DNA of 64,000 nucleotides from an uncultured Ruminococcus sp. Its GTDB lineage: Bacteria; Bacillota; Clostridia; Oscillospirales; Ruminococcaceae. Location of the stretch: NCBI GenBank assembly GCA_947627625.1, contig CANQWR010000004.1, forward strand, positions 42,902-106,901. The letters are read 5' to 3'. Every line of letters begins with the position of its first letter. Positions within the stretch are counted from its first letter, which is position 1. The notes under the pieces are model-generated. The model had not been told where the DNA came from, did no database searches, and saw only the letters and a program-made list of their open reading frames with translations. The translations under genes and the position numbers were made by a program. This document shows positions 34,853-41,782 of this stretch, piece by piece.

Positions 34853-35674
34853 ATGTGCAATTGCAAAACGCTGTACCCGATAATGCTTGTCCACGGAATG
34901 GGTTTCCGTGACGGAAAAATATGCTACTGGGGGAGGATTCCCGAAGTATTGCGGAAAAACGGTTCCGAGATATATTTCGGCTGTCAGGATGCAAACGGGA
35001 GTATTGAGGAAAATGCAGTCACCCTGTCGGAAAATCTTGAAAAAATTCTTGAAAAATCTGGTGCGGAAAAAGTCAACATAATTGCCCACTCAAAAGGCGG
35101 TCTTGAGGCGAGGTACATGATTTCGAGCCTGGGAAAAGCTGACAAGATAGCATCACTCACGACTATCAGCACTCCCCACAACGGCTCTGTCACGATGGAC
35201 AAAATCATGAAAATTCCGAAATTTCTGCTGAAAGCGGGTTCAGCCGTGACGGATTTTATAAAGAGAATTTCGGGTGACGAAAAGTCCGATACTTACCATT
35301 GTCTGGAGGAACTCTGCACGTCTTACGCAAGGGATTTCAATGAAAAAAATCCCGATTCCCCGAAAGTGGTCTACAGGAGTTGTGCATTTGTCATGAAAAG
35401 CGTTTTCAGCGATATTTTTATGAGTTTCCCGTATTTGACAGTTAAAATTCTTGACGGAAAAAGTGACGGATTTCTGACCCCCGAAGAGGTCACGCACGGC
35501 GAATTTCTGGGAGTTTTCACGGGTTCGGGCAGACGTGGCATTTCGCACTGTGACGAAGTGGACATGAGGAGGAAAATTTTGAGCAGGAAAAGACCGTCCG
35601 ATATTCACGAAATATCCGATATTACGGAGTTTTACAAAAAACTTGTTTCCGGACTGCGGGAAACGGGTCTGTGA
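34853..35674 (+). CDS. Lipase/esterase-like alpha/beta hydrolase
   Basis: A 273-residue hydrolase resembling bacterial triacylglycerol lipases. It has YPIMLVHGMGFRDGKICYWG (oxyanion region, 8-27), nucleophile elbow AHSKGG with Ser at about 84 (family usual AHSQGG), STPHNGS (about 108), the Asp region LDGKSDGFLTPEEV and the His in GISHCDEVDM (about 238). No signal peptide follows from the chosen ATG 34853, which has GGGAGA 7 bp upstream; the longer frame reads through the terminator hairpin. A cytoplasmic place is therefore likely. It is 20 bp before the TM1266-like gene. Confidence 0.8.
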   Translation: MCNCKTLYPIMLVHGMGFRDGKICYWGRIPEVLRKNGSEIYFGCQDANGSIEENAVTLSENLEKILEKSGAEKVNIIAHSKGGLEARYMISSLGKADKIASLTTISTPHNGSVTMDKIMKIPKFLLKAGSAVTDFIKRISGDEKSDTYHCLEELCTSYARDFNEKNPDSPKVVYRSCAFVMKSVFSDIFMSFPYLTVKILDGKSDGFLTPEEVTHGEFLGVFTGSGRRGISHCDEVDMRRKILSRKRPSDIHEISDITEFYKKLVSGLRETGL

Positions 35675-35694
35675 TTTTGTGTTGAGGAGGAGCT

Positions 35695-35943
35695 ATGGAA
35701 GAGAAGAGAATTGCCGTTACAGCGATAGTTATTGACGAAATTCAGGCTGTACCCGAAGTGAACAGCGTCCTGCACGATTTCAAGGACATAATAATCGGCA
35801 GAATGGGTATCCCCTACAAAGAGAGGGGAGTGTCGGTGATTTCGGTCGCCCTTGATGCCGTACCCGACAGGATAAGTTCCCTGACGGGCAGACTTGGCAA
35901 GATAAAGGGAGTCTCTGCAAAGTCGGCAATTTCAAAGAAGTAA
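35695..35943 (+). CDS. TM1266-like iron-only hydrogenase system regulator
   Basis: An 82-residue ACT-like/NikR-C-like small protein: RIAVTAIVIDEIQAVPEVNS and then GRMGIPYKERGVSVISVALD fit the family known as iron-only hydrogenase system putative regulator, normally encoded beside hyd maturation genes. GAGGAGGAG precedes the ATG. Its place 45 bp before hydG supports the assignment. There is no DNA-binding domain, so the mode of regulation is unknown. Confidence 0.85.
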   Translation: MEEKRIAVTAIVIDEIQAVPEVNSVLHDFKDIIIGRMGIPYKERGVSVISVALDAVPDRISSLTGRLGKIKGVSAKSAISKK

Positions 35944-35988
35944 TTTAATTTAATTAAAATTTAATAAAACAAGTGAGGTAGATGAACT

Positions 35989-37440
35989 ATGTACGATGTA
36001 AAGTCAATGAAGGCTGAGGACTTCATAAATCACGAGGAAATCCTCGAAACTCTCGAATACGCCGAAAAAAACAAGGACAATATTGAACTGATAGAGCAGA
36101 TCCTTGAAAAAGCGTCCCCCAAGAAAACGGGCAGGGGAGTGGAGTGTGCGGGACTTTCCCACAGGGAGGCGAGTGTACTCCTTGCGTGCGACAACCCGGA
36201 AATCACGGAGAAAATATTTGCTCTTGCAAGGGAGATAAAACAGGCTTTTTACGGTGACAGAATAGTCATGTTTGCACCGCTCTACCTGTCCAATTATTGC
36301 GTGAACAAGTGCGTTTACTGTCCCTACCACATCCAGAACAAAGAGATTCCCAGAAAAAAGCTCACGCAGGAGGAAGTAAAACAGGAAGTCATAGCTTTGC
36401 AGGACATGGGACACAAGAGACTTGCCATTGAAGCAGGCGAAGACCCTGTGAACAATCCCATAGAGTATATACTTGACTGCATAAAGACTATCTACTCAAT
36501 AAAGCACAAAAACGGTGCTATCAGGCGTGTAAACGTGAACATTGCAGCGACTACTGTCGAGAACTATAAAAAACTCAAAGACGCTGGAATAGGCACTTAC
36601 ATTCTGTTTCAGGAGACCTACCACAAGGACAGTTATGAGGTACTCCATCCCGCAGGTCCTAAGCACAATTATGCGTACCACACAGAAGCTATGGACAGGG
36701 CTATGGAGGGCGGTATAGATGATGTAGGTCTTGGAGTGCTTTTCGGTCTTGACAAGTATAAATATGAGTTTGCGGGACTTCTCATGCACGCTGAACACCT
36801 TGAAGCTGTACACGGTGTAGGTCCGCACACAATAAGCGTTCCACGTCTCAAAAGGGCTTCCGACATAGACCCGTCCACTTTCGACAACGGCATTGATGAC
36901 GATATATTCGCAAAAATAATAGCTTGTATCAGAATTGCAGTCCCCTACACGGGAATGATAATTTCCACAAGGGAGAGTGAAGAGTGCAGGCACAAGGTTC
37001 TTGAGCTTGGTATTTCGCAGATTTCGGGCGGTTCGAGGACTTCCGTGGGCGGTTATGCGGGGTATTCCTCCGAGGAGAGACCCCACGACACAGAGCAATT
37101 TGATGTCTCCGACCAGCGTTCACTTGACGAAGTTGTCAACTGGCTTATGAAAGGTGGCTATATACCGTCATTCTGCACGGCTTGCTACAGAGAGGGCAGG
37201 ACGGGCGACAGGTTTATGGCACTGTGCAAAGTCGGACAGATCCAGAATTGCTGTCACCCCAACGCCCTTATGACTTTGCAGGAATTTCTGTGCGATTACG
37301 CATCCCCCGAGACGAAAAAAATCGGTGAGGAGCTTATAGCGAAAGAGATTCAGAAAGTCCCCGACGAAAAAAGGCGTGCAAGGGCGATACAGTACCTTGA
37401 GAGCATAAAGAACAGCGGAGAGAGGGATTTTCGATTTTAA
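35989..37440 (+). CDS. hydG: [FeFe]-hydrogenase H-cluster radical SAM maturase HydG
   Basis: Cleaves tyrosine to give CO and cyanide as an Fe(CO)2CN synthon for the H-cluster. It is 483 residues. The radical SAM cluster cysteines are in CVNKCVYCPY (C104, C108, C111). The C-terminal auxiliary cluster site is FCTACYREGRTGDRFM (about 398-413). It contains the HydG-specific YILFQETYHKDSYEVLHP. hydE, hydF and the hydrogenase itself are not in the window. GTGAGGTAG precedes the ATG by about 9 bp. A terminator follows immediately. Confidence 0.97.
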   Translation: MYDVKSMKAEDFINHEEILETLEYAEKNKDNIELIEQILEKASPKKTGRGVECAGLSHREASVLLACDNPEITEKIFALAREIKQAFYGDRIVMFAPLYLSNYCVNKCVYCPYHIQNKEIPRKKLTQEEVKQEVIALQDMGHKRLAIEAGEDPVNNPIEYILDCIKTIYSIKHKNGAIRRVNVNIAATTVENYKKLKDAGIGTYILFQETYHKDSYEVLHPAGPKHNYAYHTEAMDRAMEGGIDDVGLGVLFGLDKYKYEFAGLLMHAEHLEAVHGVGPHTISVPRLKRASDIDPSTFDNGIDDDIFAKIIACIRIAVPYTGMIISTRESEECRHKVLELGISQISGGSRTSVGGYAGYSSEERPHDTEQFDVSDQRSLDEVVNWLMKGGYIPSFCTACYREGRTGDRFMALCKVGQIQNCCHPNALMTLQEFLCDYASPETKKIGEELIAKEIQKVPDEKRRARAIQYLESIKNSGERDFRF

Positions 37441-37443
37441 TAT

Positions 37444-37478
37444 AAAAAAGACTGTTCCCACGGGAGCAGTCTTTTTTA
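37444..37478 (+). terminator. Terminator after hydG
   Basis: AAAAAAGACTGTTCCC pairs with GGGAGCAGTCTTTTTT around a short loop (37444-37477); the T-run serves the plus strand and, being symmetrical, could also work in reverse. Confidence 0.9.
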
Positions 37479-37489
37479 TTTGAGTGTTC

Positions 37490-37655
37490 GGGGGACTGGG
37501 GGCGAAGCCCCCAGTCCCCCATTTGGAACGATAAGGGGCAGGGGGCTTTGCCCCCTGAACCCCCACAAGGGGCTCCGCCCCTTGACCCCGCTGGGGGTTA
37601 AAAACCCCCAGACCCCCAAAATAGAAACAGGAAGTTATCATGGGCAGAGCCCCCA
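37490..37655 (+). repeat. G/C-hairpin repeat with a 14-bp perfect stem
   Basis: Opens with a perfect stem of 14 bp, GGGGGACTGGGGGC-GAA-GCCCCCAGTCCCCC (37490-37520). Then a canonical border AACGATAAGGGGC and hairpin A, hairpin B as CAAGGGGC-TCC-GCCCCTTG (outer pairs changed together) and hairpin C as CTGGGGG-TTAAAA-CCCCCAG. The right border is decayed. It separates the converging hydG and radical SAM genes. Confidence 0.92.
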
Positions 37656-37669
37656 ATAATAAAAATATA

Positions 37670-38581
37670 TTACAATCCCGATAAATCAAAATCGGGTATA
37701 TACTCCGAACTTGACGAGGATTTTTCCTGAGTGTAACCGTTAAGCCCGAGACTTTGGGCGTGCCTGACAACGCTGTTGTACTCCATTTTTGTGACACGTC
37801 TCTGTAATTCGGGAAATTTTTCGGGGAGCGTTTCGGTGGGGGTGTACTGGTTCATTATGCTGACAAGTGCCTTTTCGGGGGGAATATTTTCTGCAATCCA
37901 GTCGAGAATTTTCATGCTGTCGTGACGGCAGGACGGCAGAACAAGGTGTCTGATTATTGTACCTCTGAGGAGACCGCCGTTGTCGTTAAAAAGGAGTTCC
38001 CCCGCCTGTTCGGTCATGGTCAGAACTGTTTCGGAGGCGTATTTGAAATAATCGGGGGCTTTGGAGTACTTTTCGGCTATTTCGGGCGAAAAATATTTTA
38101 TATCGGGAATCCATATGTCAACGTAGTCCCTGAGCATTCTGACGGTTTCGGGCAGTTCGTAACCGCCTGTGTTGTACACAATCGGAACGGAAAGACGGCT
38201 TTTCACCCTGTCGAGAGCCTTAATTATATCGGGCAGAAAATGCGTGGGGGTGACGAGTTCTATATTGTCCGCACCCTTTTCCTGTAGAGACAAAAATATA
38301 TCCGCAAGTCTATCGGGGGAGATTTCCCGACCGTACATTTCGAGACTTATTTTACTGTTCTGACAGTAGCAGCAGCGGAGACTGCACCCCGAAAAAAACA
38401 CCGTCCCAGCACCGTTTTTGTAGGATATACAGGGTTCTTCCCACTTGTGTAGGCAGGCTTTTGCACAGACTATTTTGTTACCCATTCCGCAGAAACCGTT
38501 TTTCAAAGACCTGTCCGCACCGCATTTTCTCGGACAAAGTTTGCAATCGGAATATTCGGGTTTCGGATTTTCAGACAGCAT
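37670..38581 (-). CDS. Radical SAM activase-like protein (PflX/COG1313 type)
   Basis: A 303-residue radical SAM protein. The cluster motif is GCSLRCCYCQNSKIS (C66, C70, C73); an N-terminal Cys-rich segment CKLCPRKCGADR, FCGMG and CAKACLHKWEEPC (13-51) precedes it. This is the pattern of COG1313 proteins, annotated as putative pyruvate formate-lyase activating enzyme homologues, whose substrate is not known. The start ATG 38581 follows AAGAGG by 7 bp and overlaps the upstream unknown gene by 11 bp; a longer frame starting at 38617 lies inside that gene. Confidence 0.85.
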   Translation of the reverse strand: MLSENPKPEYSDCKLCPRKCGADRSLKNGFCGMGNKIVCAKACLHKWEEPCISYKNGAGTVFFSGCSLRCCYCQNSKISLEMYGREISPDRLADIFLSLQEKGADNIELVTPTHFLPDIIKALDRVKSRLSVPIVYNTGGYELPETVRMLRDYVDIWIPDIKYFSPEIAEKYSKAPDYFKYASETVLTMTEQAGELLFNDNGGLLRGTIIRHLVLPSCRHDSMKILDWIAENIPPEKALVSIMNQYTPTETLPEKFPELQRRVTKMEYNSVVRHAQSLGLNGYTQEKSSSSSEYIPDFDLSGL

Positions 38582-38990
38582 TTCTGAAACCTCTTGAAAA
38601 ATCGCTGTAAAAGCCAATAATATCGATGTCTTTGACTATGACATACATTGCGGACAGCGGCAGAACCCGACTCATTGCAACTTTATTCTTTTCGCAGTAT
38701 TTCTTGATTATTCTGTGCTGAAAACTGTTCAGTCTGCACGTTATGCGTGCAAGATTATTTCCGATGAAATCCCCCATCATCTCCGAAAACGGTTTATCGT
38801 AGACAATTATCTCACGTCTGTCAATATTTTTGACTGATACATACACGGCAGAGAAACATAAGAGTTTATTTTTTGAGATAAAATTTATTCTGCTGTAATC
38901 CGATATTATTCCGTTCAGATAGCTGTCCGCCATAAATGACAGCGTGAAATATTTTTTATTTTTCCTGTTTTTATTACTTCTTTTTACCAT
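38571..38990 (-). CDS. Unrecognised small basic protein with an internal duplicated motif
   Basis: A 139-residue protein I do not recognise. The N-terminus is very basic (VKRSNKNRKNKK). Two similar segments are visible: SAVYVSVKNID (47-57) and SAMYVIVKDID (113-123), each after a region with Asn, Lys and Leu, suggesting duplication of a 65-residue unit. No signal peptide or membrane segment is seen. GAAGTGA precedes the ATG by 8 bp. It lies 18 bp after the YesL-like gene and overlaps the radical SAM gene, so the three are likely one operon. The codon use looks like its neighbours. Confidence 0.7.
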   Translation of the reverse strand: MVKRSNKNRKNKKYFTLSFMADSYLNGIISDYSRINFISKNKLLCFSAVYVSVKNIDRREIIVYDKPFSEMMGDFIGNNLARITCRLNSFQHRIIKKYCEKNKVAMSRVLPLSAMYVIVKDIDIIGFYSDFSRGFRNAV

Positions 38991-39008
38991 TTTGTTTTCA
39001 CTTCAGAT

Positions 39009-39908
39009 TCAGGTTATAACTCTACCGTTTGACTTCTTTGACTTTTTGTGTCTGTCGGAGGGCTTTTCGGTAGACTTTTCGCCGTCGGAAATATTTTCCG
39101 CAGAGTTATTTTCGGGAATATCGGCTGAGTAGCCGAGAAGTTCGGGGTTCACCTCACCAATGCTGTCATAGTAGGGATTTATGACGTATTTTTGTATCAC
39201 GGGGTAACTGTTAAAGCAAATTGTGAACCACAGAACAGCGGACGGTATAAACGGCAGGAGGAGCATAAAAAGAGGAGGTGTGTAAATGAACATTATTCCC
39301 ATAAGAGCCGCAACGACTGCACATATGACAGTGATTATTATGTTTGTTTTCATTGAGGCAAAGGAGAGTGCAAAGGAATTTTTTATCAGGTTTTTGAGGG
39401 ACAGTTCAGTTGCGGACATCATCGGGTAGATGTAGTAATTCATCATCACAATGACAAGTGCGAGACTCAGCGTTATCACAAGCGGTACATAGAAAAAAGC
39501 GGAGTAGTTCTTAGCCATAACGGGGTAGACCTGAATCGAGGCGTAGACGGATATAGCCATGAACACGTCAACCAAGCCGACAGGGAGCGATCTTTTGAAA
39601 TTTTTCTTGAATCCGTCAAAGAAGTCACGGATTATAAAAGAGTGTTTTTCGAGTACAAATCTCCTCACGACTTTATTCAGCCCGGCAGTAGCAGGACCTA
39701 TGAACACCGAGAACACCAGCAGAGCCACCAAGGCGGTTATCAGGACTACCTTGTAGTTCCTCACAAAGCTGAAGACGGCAAAGGCTATGAAAAACGGCAG
39801 AAATACGACCGAGTAGAGCATATTAAGCCCCGTCAGAAGCCAGAATTTCCTGAGCAGTATCTCAAAGTAGAGAGCCACACCTTTTTTTTTCTTTTTATCA
39901 AAATCCAA
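39009..39908 (-). CDS. YesL-like (DUF624) membrane protein
   Basis: A 299-residue membrane protein with about six hydrophobic helices, including FWLLTGLNMLYSVVFLPFF near residue 22 and SVFIGPATAGLNKVVRRFV (about 66-85), typical of DUF624/YesL. The Lys-rich N-terminus (DFDKKKKKGV) and a hydrophilic Ser/Glu/Lys C-terminal tail (about 260-299) are cytoplasmic. Start TTG 39908 has AGGAGGT 8 bp upstream. YesL relatives often sit with sugar transport genes; no function is established. Confidence 0.8.
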   Translation of the reverse strand: MDFDKKKKKGVALYFEILLRKFWLLTGLNMLYSVVFLPFFIAFAVFSFVRNYKVVLITALVALLVFSVFIGPATAGLNKVVRRFVLEKHSFIIRDFFDGFKKNFKRSLPVGLVDVFMAISVYASIQVYPVMAKNYSAFFYVPLVITLSLALVIVMMNYYIYPMMSATELSLKNLIKNSFALSFASMKTNIIITVICAVVAALMGIMFIYTPPLFMLLLPFIPSAVLWFTICFNSYPVIQKYVINPYYDSIGEVNPELLGYSADIPENNSAENISDGEKSTEKPSDRHKKSKKSNGRVIT

Positions 39909-39974
39909 GATAAAATACCTCCTGTTTTTATATTTAATTTTAATTTTTTTAATCTTAAATTTTTAATTTTAATC

Positions 39975-40568
39975 TCACACAAACCCTGCAAAGAGATAGT
40001 TCGCAACGGCATCCGCCACGGAGATAGCCACGCACATTCCGCATAAAACTGCAAATTTTACGCAGTACAGCCTGAAAGATTTCTCCTCACTGACTGTACT
40101 CTCTCCGCTTGTCACAAATTTCATAACACGGCAGGACAGCCTCAGAAGTTCCCTAACAGCAAGCACCGACACAGCTGACGAGAAAATTGCTTTGGGGAGG
40201 ACGAGTGTCACCACGGCGGGGACAGCCGAGAGCCCCTTTTGGCAGTAGAGCGACATGGTTGAGATACCTATTCCGAACCCACGGTACAGGAGCAGAAGTA
40301 TCCCGACAGGTTGCCCGATTGCCGACATTCCCGACAGAAAAGCTGTCAGGACGAAGAAAAACAGCGACATAAAAGTATTTGAAAAGACCTCAACGGGAGT
40401 ATTTCCGCTGTAGACGGGGGAGAAAAACTGATTTACAAGCGGAGAGCTTATATTGTAGGGATTGCCGAAAAACGAGCCGAGGGCTATTCCCATGATTAGC
40501 ACGGCGTTCAGCCAGAAAACAAAGCTGCCGTGTCTCTTTGCGGGATTAGTGTAATTTTTTAACATCAT
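39975..40568 (-). CDS. SpoIIM-like membrane protein
   Basis: A 197-residue protein with five to six membrane segments. LLLYRGFGIGISTMSLY (about 92-108) resembles the GFGxGF segment of stage II sporulation protein M, and length fits. SpoIIM acts with SpoIID and SpoIIP in forespore engulfment. With the SpoVB-like gene this hints at sporulation ancestry, but the match is by motif and topology only. The separation from the YesL-like gene is 66 bp of almost pure A/T. Confidence 0.7.
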   Translation of the reverse strand: MMLKNYTNPAKRHGSFVFWLNAVLIMGIALGSFFGNPYNISSPLVNQFFSPVYSGNTPVEVFSNTFMSLFFFVLTAFLSGMSAIGQPVGILLLLYRGFGIGISTMSLYCQKGLSAVPAVVTLVLPKAIFSSAVSVLAVRELLRLSCRVMKFVTSGESTVSEEKSFRLYCVKFAVLCGMCVAISVADAVANYLFAGFV

Positions 40569-40683
40569 ATCTGCACCAGTCCTTATATTATTTTAATTTT
40601 ATTTTTTATAAATTTCAGAAATTTCAGAAATATCTCAAAAAATAATATGCGGACAGGCAGGACATTAGAACATCTGCATTATC

Positions 40684-41493
40684 TCACTGTTGTGAGAGTT
40701 CATAAGCCCTCTTTGTGCAGTTGTCACAGCAGTCCCTGACGATTTCCTCAAAATCTCTCTTGTAAAGCCTGTCGAGACCTGCAAGAGTAGTTCCACTGGG
40801 GGACGACACCATTTTTATTAGTTCGTCAATAGTGTAACCCGAGTCTGTTATCATTTTTGCAGAACCTGTCAGGGACTGTGCAAACAGTTCCGTTGCGGGC
40901 TTTGAATCTATTCCGACGGAGACAGCGTAGTCAATAAAAGCCTTTGCGAAGAGGTATATAAAAGCGGGACTGCTGCCGTTTACAGCTATTATCTCCTTCA
41001 TTTTGTCCTTTGGTATGACTTCCGCCTTTCCGCAGGAGCGAAAGACATTCAGAATTATTTCAAATTCCTCATCGGTGACTCTCTCATTTCTTGAGAGTGC
41101 AGAAGCACCCTCTCCGAGCAGAAGCGGAGTATTCGGCATAACGAGTATGACTTTTGCATCGGGGACAGTTTTTTGTGCGACAAATTCGTCCGTAATTCCC
41201 GCAGCTATTGAGACAAAAACTTTGTCGGAATCGGCACTTTCCGCACACTTTTCAAGCACTCCCGAAATGACCTGTGGTTTTACGGCGAGGACTACAAACT
41301 TACACTTTTTCGTCAGTTCGCTCTCACTTGCACAGGGTGTCACACCTATTTCGGAGAGTTCCTCCACTTTTTTTGAATCGGGGTCAAAAGCGAAGAGTTC
41401 TATACTCTCAGCCATACTGCACGAGACAATTCCCCTCATGATAGCCGAACCCATGTTTCCCGCACCTATAAAACCTATATTTACTTTGTTCAA
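40684..41493 (-). CDS. proC: Pyrroline-5-carboxylate reductase
   Basis: Last step of proline synthesis: NAD(P)H-dependent reduction of pyrroline-5-carboxylate. 269 residues, typical. Rossmann motif IGFIGAGNMGSAIMRGI (5-21), and the C-terminal LTGSAKMITDSG and VSSPSGTTLAGLDRL that line the active site. Start TTG 41493 follows AAAAGGAG by 8 bp; the promoter at 41528-41556 excludes the longer frame, which runs into the neighbouring repeat. Confidence 0.95.
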   Translation of the reverse strand: MNKVNIGFIGAGNMGSAIMRGIVSCSMAESIELFAFDPDSKKVEELSEIGVTPCASESELTKKCKFVVLAVKPQVISGVLEKCAESADSDKVFVSIAAGITDEFVAQKTVPDAKVILVMPNTPLLLGEGASALSRNERVTDEEFEIILNVFRSCGKAEVIPKDKMKEIIAVNGSSPAFIYLFAKAFIDYAVSVGIDSKPATELFAQSLTGSAKMITDSGYTIDELIKMVSSPSGTTLAGLDRLYKRDFEEIVRDCCDNCTKRAYELSQQ

Positions 41494-41527
41494 TTCAGAC
41501 ACTCCTTTTGTTATTATTTCTCTTATA

Positions 41528-41556
41528 ATTATACTACATACGCCTTGGAATTGCAA
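41528..41556 (-). promoter_or_regulatory. Promoter of proC
   Basis: Minus-strand TTGCAA (41556-41551), 17 bp, TATAAT (41533-41528), 35 bp before the TTG start. Confidence 0.75.
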
Positions 41557-41591
41557 GATTTTTTTTATTAAACGGTAAATGATTATGTTGG

Positions 41592-41697
41592 AACGATAAG
41601 GGGCAGGGGGCTTTGCCCCCTGAACCCCCATTGGGGGCTCCGCCCCCAAACCCCCGTCGGGGGGAAGAATCCCCCCGAACCCCCCATGATGGGGAAA
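41592..41697 (+). repeat. G/C-hairpin repeat, canonical copy
   Basis: The cleanest copy: border AACGATAAGGGGC, hairpin A CAGGGGGC-TTT-GCCCCCTG, hairpin B TTGGGGGC-TCC-GCCCCCAA, hairpin C TCGGGGGG-AAGAAT-CCCCCCGA, then CCCCCCATGAT. The right border ends after CATGAT. Lies between the proC promoter and the glmS terminator. Confidence 0.95.
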
Positions 41698-41706
41698 AAC
41701 AATAAA

Positions 41707-41729
41707 GGCAGAGGTCTTAAACCTCTGCC
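41707..41729 (-). terminator. Terminator of glmS
   Basis: A 9-bp stem GGCAGAGGT/ACCTCTGCC followed on the minus strand by TTTATTGTTTTT, 54 bp after the glmS stop. Confidence 0.85.
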
Positions 41730-41782
41730 AATATCGTTCCCAAATTCAAGGCTAAACACAAAAGCCCTTAATCGTTCGGATA

